From the NCBI RefSeq assembly GCF_030177895.1, contig NZ_CP123448.1, positions 62,001 to 126,000 on the forward strand: DNA of 64,000 bases. Direction: 5' to 3'. Of the stretch, positions 16,905-24,922 are shown in pieces; the first letter of the stretch is position 1; each line of letters opens with the position of its first letter. This DNA comes from Kingella negevensis (GTDB lineage: Bacteria > Pseudomonadota > Gammaproteobacteria > Burkholderiales > Neisseriaceae). The position numbers and the translations under genes were made by a program. Below the pieces are notes generated by a model. The model was not told the origin of the DNA. It worked only from the letters and a program-made list of their open reading frames with translations, and did not search any database.

Positions 16905-16997
16905 GATGAATGCTCCTATAAAGGTTTATCGGGACACGTTTCGTGAAAATAAATAGGGAAACGTGCATGAAAAAATTTGCGCAATTTTACTCGCTTT

Positions 16998-17033
16998 TAG
17001 GCAGCCTGAAAAGTATTTCATTTTCAGGCTGCC
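16998..17033. terminator. DUS inverted pair
   Basis: AGGCAGCCTGAAAA and TTTTCAGGCTGCC flank 10 bases in the region between the divergent infC and the gene at 17092. A third partial DUS follows at 17054. It is not downstream of either gene, so a terminator role is doubtful; it may simply be a cluster of uptake sites. Confidence 0.5.
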
Positions 17034-17091
17034 AATTTATTTTTTTGCTAAAATGCAGCCTGAAAAATATTCACAATAAACGAGGCTTTTT

Positions 17092-17856
17092 ATGGCAAAA
17101 CTCACCCCGTTAAAAATCATATTTTGGGCAGCGACCATCAGTTTATTTGCAGGACTAAGCGTAGGTGCGTGGTTCTTTATCCAGCAGACCAGCGCAAGTG
17201 CCGCAAAAATCCACGATGTAGAACGCGCTCCAAGGCAGCCTGAAAAACCGCTAGCCACAAATGAACCTATCCCCGAACCCATGGCTTCATCACCCTTTGA
17301 AAACACAGGCAATAGCACAGGGCAAGATGTGGTGATTAACGCAGGCGATTTTATTTACAACAACGGCGAAACGCGTGTGCGCTTGCTGCTCAACAATCAA
17401 GGCACATTTCCAGCAACTGCCGTTTACGTTAGCCTAAATTTATTTTTGGACGGCTCGCATGAACCAGTCGCGCAAATCATTGGTTCACCCGTTCTATTAA
17501 ACGGCGCGTTGTACCCCAGCGAAAAACTGATGATTGAAATCCCCGTGCAAGGCGAGGCGTGGCAAAGCGAACAAGTCGCGCAAGCCAGCAAGCGCAAAAT
17601 TGTGGTGCAGATTGTTTCTGTGGCAGACGGCAATAATGACAACGCCGATTATCCGCAAATCAGCGAGCCGCTCACGCTCAATCAAGTAAAACCCGTTTCG
17701 CCCGAACAATCGCAGGACGATAATCCGCCAGAAGAAGACGAAACCGCTTCAGAACCTGAAACATCGCAGCCTGAAAACGAACCCATTTTGCATGAAGACG
17801 AGCCAACAGGCGAACCACGAATCATACATTTTGAAGAAAAAACAACCGTACACTAA
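17092..17856 (+). CDS. Hypothetical membrane-anchored periplasmic protein next to murD
   Basis: This 254-residue protein is not recognised by family. An N-terminal transmembrane segment (about 8-30) is followed by a proline-rich linker (about 45-66) and a predicted beta-rich domain (about 75-190, with VRLLLNNQGTFPATAVYVSL and KLMIEIPVQG), resembling FxLYD or immunoglobulin-like periplasmic folds. The last 55 residues are low-complexity and acidic (many E, P, D), including a DUS-derived QPE. The stop is 39 bases before murD on the same strand, separated by a single DUS, so co-transcription is likely. The position inside the dcw cluster suggests an envelope role, but that is inference. Confidence 0.6.
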   Translation: MAKLTPLKIIFWAATISLFAGLSVGAWFFIQQTSASAAKIHDVERAPRQPEKPLATNEPIPEPMASSPFENTGNSTGQDVVINAGDFIYNNGETRVRLLLNNQGTFPATAVYVSLNLFLDGSHEPVAQIIGSPVLLNGALYPSEKLMIEIPVQGEAWQSEQVAQASKRKIVVQIVSVADGNNDNADYPQISEPLTLNQVKPVSPEQSQDDNPPEEDETASEPETSQPENEPILHEDEPTGEPRIIHFEEKTTVH

Positions 17857-17895
17857 TTTTCAGGCAGCCTGAAAACACAAAAAGAAAGCAAAAAC

Positions 17896-19230
17896 ATGAA
17901 CCTACAAAACAAAAAAATTCTAGTCGCAGGCATGGGTGGCACAGGCATTTCCGTTTTGCGCTACTGCCAATACATTGGCGCAACCGCCGCTGCATACGAT
18001 GCAAATTTATCTATAGAACGAGAAACCGAGTTAAAACAACAATTTCCCAATTTTCCCATTCTTTCAGGCAGCCTGAAAACCGCATTGGCAGACCGCGACG
18101 TATTAGTGATTAGCCCAGGGATTACCCGTCGGCAGCCTGAAATCCGCGAATTTGAAGCGCGTGGTGGCGAAGTGATTGGCGATGTTGCCATTCTGTCCGA
18201 TTTGCTGCGCGACCAAAGCGACAAAATCATCGCTATCACAGGCAGTAACGGCAAAACAACCGTAACCAGTTTAGTTGGGCATTTGTGCGAAAAAAGCGGC
18301 TTGGATACCGTAGTGGCAGGAAACATCGGCACGCCCGTTTTAGAAGCATGGCTGGAACGTGGCGGTAAACCGGCCGATATTTGGGTGTTGGAACTGTCCA
18401 GCTTTCAACTGGAGACCACGCCGCAACTGAACGCAACCGCTGCAGCGTGCTTAAACGTATCCGAAGACCACTTAGACCGCTACGATGATTTGCTGGATTA
18501 CGCGCGTACCAAAGACATGATTTTCAATGGCGGCGCGACGCAAGTCTTGAATGCGGACGACCCGTTTAGTTCAGCCATGAAACGCGATGGACACAAGGTT
18601 TGCCATTTTTCTTTGAAACAACGCAGCGATTATTATTTAGACACAGTTTCAGGCAGCCTGAAAAATCAAGATGTTGATTTGATGAGCGAAAGCGATATTC
18701 CGTTGCAAGGTAGCCATAACACCGCGAATGTGTTGGCGGCGTTGGCGTTATGTGAAAGCATTGGGCTGGAACGCGCTCAGTTGTTGCAACACGTCCGCAC
18801 GTTTAAAGGCTTGCCGCACCGCGTGGAGAAAATCGGCGAGAAAAATGGCGTGATTTTTATTGACGACAGCAAAGGCACAAACGTGGGCGCGACTGTGGCG
18901 GCGATTGCTGGGCTGAAACAAAAATTGGCGTTGATTGCTGGCGGCATGGGCAAGGGGCAAGATTTCACGCCATTGAACGATGTGTTGCGCGGCAAGGCGA
19001 AAGCGGTTTACTTGATTGGCGTGGACGCGCAAAAAGTGGCGGCGGATTTGGCGAATTGCGGCGTGGAATTGATTTTCTGCGAAACGCTGCAACAAGCGGT
19101 TCAACAGGCTTATGCGGCGGCGGAATCGGGCGAGATTGTGTTGCTGAGTCCTGCTTGCGCAAGCTTTGATATGTTTAAGGGTTACGCGCACCGCTCGGAA
19201 GTGTTTGTGCAGGCGTTTAATGATTTGTGA
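17896..19230 (+). CDS. murD: UDP-MurNAc-L-alanine:D-glutamate ligase
   Basis: MurD adds D-Glu to UDP-MurNAc-L-Ala. The 444-residue protein has the N-terminal Rossmann-like [13 protein letters not shown] (13-25), the ATP loop GSNGKTT near residue 117, [10 protein letters not shown] in the central domain and the C-domain [12 protein letters not shown] and [19 protein letters not shown]. All Mur ligase features are intact. ftsW follows after a 262-base gap filled with repeats. Confidence 0.97.
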   Translation: MNLQNKKILVAGMGGTGISVLRYCQYIGATAAAYDANLSIERETELKQQFPNFPILSGSLKTALADRDVLVISPGITRRQPEIREFEARGGEVIGDVAILSDLLRDQSDKIIAITGSNGKTTVTSLVGHLCEKSGLDTVVAGNIGTPVLEAWLERGGKPADIWVLELSSFQLETTPQLNATAAACLNVSEDHLDRYDDLLDYARTKDMIFNGGATQVLNADDPFSSAMKRDGHKVCHFSLKQRSDYYLDTVSGSLKNQDVDLMSESDIPLQGSHNTANVLAALALCESIGLERAQLLQHVRTFKGLPHRVEKIGEKNGVIFIDDSKGTNVGATVAAIAGLKQKLALIAGGMGKGQDFTPLNDVLRGKAKAVYLIGVDAQKVAADLANCGVELIFCETLQQAVQQAYAAAESGEIVLLSPACASFDMFKGYAHRSEVFVQAFNDL

Positions 19231-19250
19231 TGCAGCCTGAAAACTTAATT

Positions 19251-19321
19251 GTAGGTCGTGGCTGGTAGCCCGACATTTTGCTGAAATTTAACTATTTGTC
19301 GGGCAAGCCTGCCCGACCTAC
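19251..19321. repeat. GTAG-headed paired palindrome (REP-like), stem type GTCGGGC
   Basis: The element starts GTAGGTCGTGGCT and ends GCCCGACCTAC. Inside are two hairpins, GGCTggtAGCC and GTCGGGCaagcctGCCCGAC, facing each other. It has the same stem type as 54993-55063. GTAG at the foot of a palindrome is the hallmark of REP sequences mobilised by RAYT transposases. Confidence 0.7.
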
Positions 19322-19348
19322 GATTATTTTGTGGAACGTTATTAAAAC

Positions 19349-19384
19349 GCAGCCTGAAAACGTGAATATATGTTTTCAGGCTGC
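19349..19384 (+). terminator. DUS hairpin after murD
   Basis: GCAGCCTGAAAA and TTTTCAGGCTGC pair across 12 bases. A second DUS pair (19442-19476) lies just before ftsW. Between them the sequence TACAATATAAC could include a -10-like box for ftsW. No other gene is visible in this gap. Confidence 0.55.
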
Positions 19385-19492
19385 AAACGTCTGTTCAAAT
19401 AAATGCTACAATATAACCCCTTTTTTTAACTTGAAATAACCTTTCAGGCTGCAACAAATAAGCGCAGCCTGAAAAATAATAAACAGAATTTT

Positions 19493-20749
19493 ATGAAACC
19501 GTTTTCGTTGTCCAAATACCCACGCATGTCCTCCAAACAAACCACGTTAATTGAAAAAATCCTAGACCGTAATCTGCTCAAAAATGGCGACACTTACGAT
19601 AAAACCTTCGTGTGGCTGCTGCTGTGTTTGCTGTGTTTTGGTTTGGTGATGGTGTATTCCGCTTCAGGCGCACAGGCTGGGTTGTATCGTTTTGATAACC
19701 GTTCGGCGTTTTTGATTAAGCAACTGGAATACGCGCTGTTTGGCTTGTCGATGGCTTATGTGCTGATGCGCGTGCCAATGTGGCGGTGGCAAAGGTGGAC
19801 AAAATATCTGCTGATTGGGATTTTGCTGGTGCTGGTGGTGCTGCCGTTTGTGGGCGAAGAAGTGAACGGGGCGCGGCGGTGGCTGAATACGCCGTTGGGT
19901 GTGAAAGTGCAGCCCAGCGAAATGTTCAAGCTGATTACCATTATTTATATGGCGGATTTTTTCAAGCGCAAAGTGGACGTGTTGCACGACTTTAACCGCG
20001 TGTTAATGGTGGGGATTCCGATTGCGGTGGGCGCAGGTTTTGTGCTGCTGACGCGCGACTTGGGTTCGGTGATGGTGATTTTGGGGATTTTCCTGTGCTT
20101 GCTGTTTTTGGCGAATATGCCGATTCGTTGGTTTTTGGGTGCAGTTTCCGTGTCGCTGGCAACGGTGGTGCTGGTGATTGTGTCGTCTGAGTTCCGTATG
20201 CGCCGTATTAGCGTGATGTGGCAGCCGTGGAAAGACCCAACGGGAACGGGTTATCAAGGCTTGGGTTCATTGCTGTCTATGGAGCGCGGCGGCTTGTTTG
20301 GCGAAGGTTTGGGCAATGCGATTTTCAAACGCGGTTTCTTGCCCGAAGCGCATACCGACTTTATTTTGGCTGTGATCGGCGAAGAATTGGGCTTAATTAC
20401 GGTGGCGGCGTTGGTGTTTGTGTATGTTTGGATTATTTGGCGCGCGTTTTCTATCGGCAAACAAGCACGTGATTTGGAATTGCATTTCAACTCGTTTATT
20501 GCGGTTGGGATTGGCGTTTGGGTGGCGGCGCAAAGTTTCATCAATATTGGTGTGAACATTAGCTTGCTGCCAAACAAAGGTTTGACTTTGCCACTGGTGT
20601 CTTATGGTGGTTCATCGTTGGTGATTATGCTGATTGCGTTTACCATGCTGCTGCGCGTGGATTATGAAAATCGCCGCAAAATGCGCGGCTATTGTGTGGC
20701 AGACCCACGCGATAAGCGAAAACAAAGAGAGATTGAAGACTATGAGTAA
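19493..20749 (+). CDS. ftsW: Lipid II polymerase FtsW (SEDS family)
   Basis: FtsW is the septal peptidoglycan glycosyltransferase that partners with FtsI. Its 418 residues have about ten transmembrane helices, the SEDS motifs VMVYSASGAQAG (near 53), LPFVGEEVNGARRWL (near 120, with conserved basic residues) and the signature PLVSYGGSSL near residue 368. The ATG at 19493 is kept because an ATG 33 bases inside has no ribosome binding site. murG overlaps the end of this gene by 8 bases. Confidence 0.96.
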   Translation: MKPFSLSKYPRMSSKQTTLIEKILDRNLLKNGDTYDKTFVWLLLCLLCFGLVMVYSASGAQAGLYRFDNRSAFLIKQLEYALFGLSMAYVLMRVPMWRWQRWTKYLLIGILLVLVVLPFVGEEVNGARRWLNTPLGVKVQPSEMFKLITIIYMADFFKRKVDVLHDFNRVLMVGIPIAVGAGFVLLTRDLGSVMVILGIFLCLLFLANMPIRWFLGAVSVSLATVVLVIVSSEFRMRRISVMWQPWKDPTGTGYQGLGSLLSMERGGLFGEGLGNAIFKRGFLPEAHTDFILAVIGEELGLITVAALVFVYVWIIWRAFSIGKQARDLELHFNSFIAVGIGVWVAAQSFINIGVNISLLPNKGLTLPLVSYGGSSLVIMLIAFTMLLRVDYENRRKMRGYCVADPRDKRKQREIEDYE

Positions 20750-21809
20750 AACATTTTTATTGATGGCAGGCGGTACGGGCGGACACATTTTCCCTGCGTT
20801 GGCAGTGGCTGAATCTTTGCGCGCGCAAGGGCATGAAGTGGTTTGGCTCGGTAGCGTGGGCAGCATGGAAGAGCGACTTGTGCCGCAGCACAATATCCTG
20901 TTGGAACTGATTGCGATGAAAGGTGTGCGCGGTAAAGGCTTGTTGCGTAAATTGACCTTGCCATTTATGTTGTTCAAATGCGTTCAGGCTGCGAAAGAGA
21001 TTATCCGCAAGCACAATATCAGTGCGGTGATTGGCTTTGGTGGTTTTGTTACGTTCCCTGGCGGTATGGCAGCGAAAATGTTGGGCTTGCCGATTTTTGT
21101 GCATGAGCAAAACGCGGTGGCTGGCATGGCAAACAAACGCTTGGCAAAATGGGCGGCGCGTGTAATGTATGCGTTCCCAAAAGCGTTTCCGCAATATCCT
21201 GACGGTTTGGTGGGCAACCCTGTTCGCGCTGAAATCACGGCTTTGCCTATACCTGAAGCACGTTTTGCAGAGCGTTCAGGCAGCCTGAAAATTTCTGTGG
21301 TGGGTGGCAGTTTGGGCGCGCAAGTGTTGAACCAAATTGTGCCTGAAGCATTGGCTTTGCTGCCTGAAAACCAACGCCCGCAAGTGATGCACCAATCGGG
21401 GCGCGGCAATTTGCAAGCGCTTCAGGCTGCGTATCAAGCGACTGGTGTGCAAGCGGAATGCGTGGAATTTGTGCATGATATGACGGCGGTTTATCGTGAA
21501 AGCGATTTGCTGATTTGCCGTGCTGGCGCGCTGACGATTGCGGAATTGACGGTGGCTGGCGTGGGCGCATTGCTTGTGCCATTCCCACACGCGGTGGACG
21601 ACCATCAAACGGCAAATGCGCGTTATATAGTGTCGGCGGAAGCAGGTTTATTGCTGCCGCAATCGCAACTGGACGCGAATAAATTGGCGCAAATCATTGG
21701 CGGGTTGACGCGTGAAAAATGCTTGGTTTGGGCGCAAAACGCACGAACTTTGGCAATGCCGCATAGCGCAGATAATGTGGCGAAAATTGTATTAGAAACG
21801 GTTAAGTAA
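20742..21809 (+). CDS. murG: Undecaprenyl-PP-MurNAc-pentapeptide GlcNAc transferase
   Basis: MurG converts lipid I to lipid II at the inner membrane face. From ATG 20742, which overlaps ftsW by 8 bases, the protein has 355 residues. It shows the GT28 N-terminal loop LMAGGTGGHIFPALA, GFGGFVTFPGGMAA, HEQNAVAGMANK and the UDP-binding RAGALTIAELTVAGVGA with PFPHAVDDHQTANA. Frame extension upstream lies inside ftsW and is not coding. In many Neisseriaceae murC would follow; here a DUS terminator and a Correia-like element follow instead. Confidence 0.97.
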   Translation: MSKTFLLMAGGTGGHIFPALAVAESLRAQGHEVVWLGSVGSMEERLVPQHNILLELIAMKGVRGKGLLRKLTLPFMLFKCVQAAKEIIRKHNISAVIGFGGFVTFPGGMAAKMLGLPIFVHEQNAVAGMANKRLAKWAARVMYAFPKAFPQYPDGLVGNPVRAEITALPIPEARFAERSGSLKISVVGGSLGAQVLNQIVPEALALLPENQRPQVMHQSGRGNLQALQAAYQATGVQAECVEFVHDMTAVYRESDLLICRAGALTIAELTVAGVGALLVPFPHAVDDHQTANARYIVSAEAGLLLPQSQLDANKLAQIIGGLTREKCLVWAQNARTLAMPHSADNVAKIVLETVK

Positions 21810-21817
21810 GTATTTTC

Positions 21818-21849
21818 AGGCAGCCTGAAAAGTGGTTTTCAGGCTGCCT
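21818..21849 (+). terminator. DUS hairpin terminator ending the dcw cluster
   Basis: AGGCAGCCTGAAAA and TTTTCAGGCTGCCT form a perfect 14-bp stem with a 4-base loop, 8 bases after the murG stop. Confidence 0.8.
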
Positions 21850-21853
21850 GAGT

Positions 21854-21959
21854 TATAGTTGATTAAAATACAAATAAGACAAGGCGACAACGTGCGCCGT
21901 GTGCGCATAGCACATAAGGGCGTTGGCAACGCAGTATCATTGCAATTTTAATCAACTAT
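21854..21959. repeat. Correia-like element, copy C
   Basis: 106 bp with well-preserved terminal inverted repeats: TATAGTTGATTAAAAT at the left and ATTTTAATCAACTAT at the right. The internal segment ACAAGGCGACAACG and GGGCGTTGGCAACGC resembles the Correia core. Its length is close to the short (about 104-108 bp) class of Correia elements. It abuts the ppx leader. Confidence 0.8.
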
Positions 21960-21979
21960 GTGTAATAAGGAACATAAAG

Positions 21980-23473
21980 ATGAATACACTTCCCATGCTC
22001 GCTTCGGTGGACTTAGGCTCAAATAGTTTTCGTCTGCAAATCTGTCAAAACAATAATAATCAACCACAAATAATTGAAAACATTAAACAAATGGTGCGCC
22101 TAGCCAGTGGTTTAGATGAAAACAAAATGCTAGATGAACAGGCGCAACAACGCGCTTTGGAATGCTTGGCGCAGTTTGGTGAGCGCTTGCGCGGTTTTGC
22201 ACCTGAAAACGTGCGCGCGGTGGCGACTAACACGTTCCGCGTGGCAAAAAATATCCATGAATTTTTGCCAAAAGCAGAAGCAGCGTTGGGTTTCCCGATT
22301 GAAGTGATTGCAGGGCGTGAAGAAGCGCGTTTGATTTACACAGGCGTGATTCACACGTTCCCATCTAATGGGCAGAAGTTGCTGGTGATTGATATTGGCG
22401 GCAGCTCAACGGAATTTATTTTGGGCAGCACGTTGCAGCCGACTCACACAGAAAGTCTGCCGTTGGGCTGCGTCACGTATTCCATGCGTTTTTTTGAAGA
22501 CAAAATCACGGCGAAAAATTTTCAGGCTGCGATTAACGTGGCGCGTAGCGAAATTCAGCGCATCAGCAAGGCGTATAAAGCGCAAGGCTGGGACGTGGCT
22601 TTGGGGACTTCGGGTTCTGCGAAAGCGATTGCCAATGTGATTGAAGGCGAAAACATGGGTGGACGCATTACGTTGGACGCGATGCGCGTGTTGTCGCACA
22701 AATTGATTGAAGCTGGGTCGGCAAAAAAAGCGAAATTGGAAGGACTGAAACCTGACCGCGTGGAAGTGTTTGTTGGCGGTTTGGCGGTGATGATGGCGGC
22801 GTTTGAAGAACTGGATATTTCGGGCATGGCGTTCAACGAAGCAGCTTTGCGTGATGGCGTGTTCTTTGAAATGGTGGGGCGCAGTTTAACGGAAGATTTG
22901 CGTGAAGAAACGGTGTTGCAATTCCAAGAGCGTTATCACGTCAGCAAAAATCAGGCTGCGCGCGTGGCGCATGTGGCGGCGCAATTTTTGAAAAGTTTGG
23001 CGCAAACGGCAACGGTGCAAGAGTTGGCGTATTGGTCAAACTATGTGCGTTGGGCGGCGGCGTTGCATGAAATTGGGATTGATATTGCACACACGGCGTA
23101 TCACAAACACAGCGCGTATATTTTGGCGCAAGCGGATATGCCAGGGTTTTCGCGCTCTGAGCAAGAATTGTTGTCGCTGCTGGCATTGGGGCAGCGCGGC
23201 GATTTGAAGAAAATGGCAGATAGCATGGGCGAACAAGCTATGCGTTGGCATGCGGTGCTGGCTTTGCGTTTGGCGGTGCTGTTTTGCCGTTCACGTTTGC
23301 CGATTGAACTGCCTGTTCACACGCTGCTGCAATACCATGCGAACGATAAACATTATTCGCTGCGAATTAACCACGATTGGTTGAAGCACAATCCTTTAAC
23401 TAAAGCGGCGTTGAAAGAAGAGCGTTCGCAATGGGACAAAATCGGGCGCATGTTTGAAATTGTGGGGCAATAA
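21980..23473 (+). CDS. ppx: Exopolyphosphatase / GppA-type phosphatase
   Basis: Hydrolyses terminal phosphates of inorganic polyphosphate or pppGpp. From ATG 21980 (AAGGAAC upstream) the protein has 497 residues. The ASKHA-fold N-terminal loop SVDLGSNSFRLQI, VIDIGGSSTEFILG (near 135) and the linked HD-like C-terminal domain (near 320-480) are present. A longer in-frame start would begin inside the Correia-like repeat and is rejected. Ppx and GppA cannot be told apart from motifs alone. The stop overlaps the next gene's ATG. Confidence 0.92.
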   Translation: MNTLPMLASVDLGSNSFRLQICQNNNNQPQIIENIKQMVRLASGLDENKMLDEQAQQRALECLAQFGERLRGFAPENVRAVATNTFRVAKNIHEFLPKAEAALGFPIEVIAGREEARLIYTGVIHTFPSNGQKLLVIDIGGSSTEFILGSTLQPTHTESLPLGCVTYSMRFFEDKITAKNFQAAINVARSEIQRISKAYKAQGWDVALGTSGSAKAIANVIEGENMGGRITLDAMRVLSHKLIEAGSAKKAKLEGLKPDRVEVFVGGLAVMMAAFEELDISGMAFNEAALRDGVFFEMVGRSLTEDLREETVLQFQERYHVSKNQAARVAHVAAQFLKSLAQTATVQELAYWSNYVRWAAALHEIGIDIAHTAYHKHSAYILAQADMPGFSRSEQELLSLLALGQRGDLKKMADSMGEQAMRWHAVLALRLAVLFCRSRLPIELPVHTLLQYHANDKHYSLRINHDWLKHNPLTKAALKEERSQWDKIGRMFEIVGQ

Positions 23474-24774
23474 TGCGGTTGATGAATCGTTTTGTTTACC
23501 GCCATTTCACGCGCAAGTGGAATAAGTTTTACACGCCCACGGCAACCTTGCCTGCGCATACGGTGGATTGCCCCGAATGCGGTTTGCGGACGGAAATTCC
23601 CAAGCTGCGACAGGGGCAAGAAGCGTCTTGTCCGCGCTGCCATCATCATTTGGTACGCATTGAGCCTGAGCCTTATCCGATTGTTTTAGCATGTGCGATG
23701 GGCGCGCTGATATTGATGGGATTTGTGTACAGTTTACCGTTTATCACGGTTCACATGACAGGCATGTTTACACAGCTTACCTTGCCGAAAATGCTCTATG
23801 AATTGCTGTTGGCAGACTGGGGTTTTTTGGGGCTGACGATGTTTGCGCTAACATTTGGTGCGCCCGTGATTTTTCTGCTGCTGAGTATTTATGTTTACAG
23901 TGGCTTGCTACGTGAAAAACGCCAACCGTATATGCTCACAGCGATGCGTATGATTACGCGGTTGCGGCAGTGGATTATGGTGGACGTGTTTTTCATTTCC
24001 ATGCTGGTGGCGAACATTAAAATTCAGGCTGTGGCATCGATTTCGTTTGGTTATGCGTTTTGGTTAATGCCATTTTTGGCGATTTTGCTGCTGCGAACAT
24101 CGGTGGGTATGCCCACGCATTGGATGTATTACCAAGTCCACAAATATCACAATAATCAAACTTTGTTTCAGGCTGCCGATGATACGATTTGCTGCACGCG
24201 TTGCCTGTATTTTCGTCCGCGCAGCGAAACAGCTTGTGGCGTGTGCGATTCAGAATTGTTTGACCGCCGTCCACACAGCCTGAAAATTTCGTTTCAGCTT
24301 TTGCTGGCGGCGATGATTTTGTATCTGCCTGCCAACTTTCTGCCGATTATGATTTCGCAAAACCCTATGGAGCAAGGAATCAGCACGATTATGAGCGGCA
24401 TTGTTTACATGTGGAACGATGGCGATAAATTCATTGCGGCGATTATTTTCAGCGCGAGTATTGCCGTGCCAACGCTGAAAATTGTGTCCATGCTGGTGTT
24501 GCTGTTTAGTGCGCGTTTCAGGCTGCTTTTGCCGATTGAAAAACTCTCGGTGCAATATCGTTTAACGGAAGCAGTAGGGCGCTGGTCGATGATTGATATT
24601 TTTGTGATTATTATCATGATGACGACGTTCCACACAAATATCGCGCGTGTTACGCCTGGTCCTGCCGCGATTTATTTTTGTTTGGTGGTGATTTTGACGA
24701 TGCTGTCGGCGTATTTTTTTGATGTGCGATTGTTGTGGGATAAAGCGCAGTTTGAGAAACATAATGACAAATAA
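23473..24774 (+). CDS. pqiA: PqiA-family integral membrane protein
   Basis: PqiA proteins are inner-membrane partners of MCE-domain lipid-transport proteins. The 433-residue protein has two repeated halves, each with a zinc-ribbon (CPECG...CPRC, residues about 35-57; CTRC...CGVC, about 238-258) followed by about four transmembrane helices. The ATG shares its A with the ppx stop, so translation is coupled. No pqiB or pqiC (MCE) gene follows; a DUS hairpin does. The partner must be elsewhere or missing. Confidence 0.88.
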   Translation: MRLMNRFVYRHFTRKWNKFYTPTATLPAHTVDCPECGLRTEIPKLRQGQEASCPRCHHHLVRIEPEPYPIVLACAMGALILMGFVYSLPFITVHMTGMFTQLTLPKMLYELLLADWGFLGLTMFALTFGAPVIFLLLSIYVYSGLLREKRQPYMLTAMRMITRLRQWIMVDVFFISMLVANIKIQAVASISFGYAFWLMPFLAILLLRTSVGMPTHWMYYQVHKYHNNQTLFQAADDTICCTRCLYFRPRSETACGVCDSELFDRRPHSLKISFQLLLAAMILYLPANFLPIMISQNPMEQGISTIMSGIVYMWNDGDKFIAAIIFSASIAVPTLKIVSMLVLLFSARFRLLLPIEKLSVQYRLTEAVGRWSMIDIFVIIIMMTTFHTNIARVTPGPAAIYFCLVVILTMLSAYFFDVRLLWDKAQFEKHNDK

Positions 24775-24776
24775 CA

Positions 24777-24815
24777 AAAAGCAGCCTGAAAAATAATTTC
24801 AGGCTGCTTTTTTAT
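24777..24815 (+). terminator. DUS hairpin terminator after pqiA
   Basis: AAAAAGCAGCCTGAAA faces TTTCAGGCTGCTTTTTT, directly after the stop codon. Confidence 0.8.
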
Positions 24816-24922
24816 AATTTGCACACTCTTTGACTTTCATCAAGTAACCAATCTTTACATAAAATTCACAGTATTGTTACCATATAACAAAATTTAACGA
24901 CAAACAAAGTAGGAGCAAAACC

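Noticed and set aside
21923..21979. Longer N-terminus for ppx
   Set aside because: It would translate part of the Correia-like repeat and has no ribosome binding site; ATG 21980 has one and begins at the family-conserved region.
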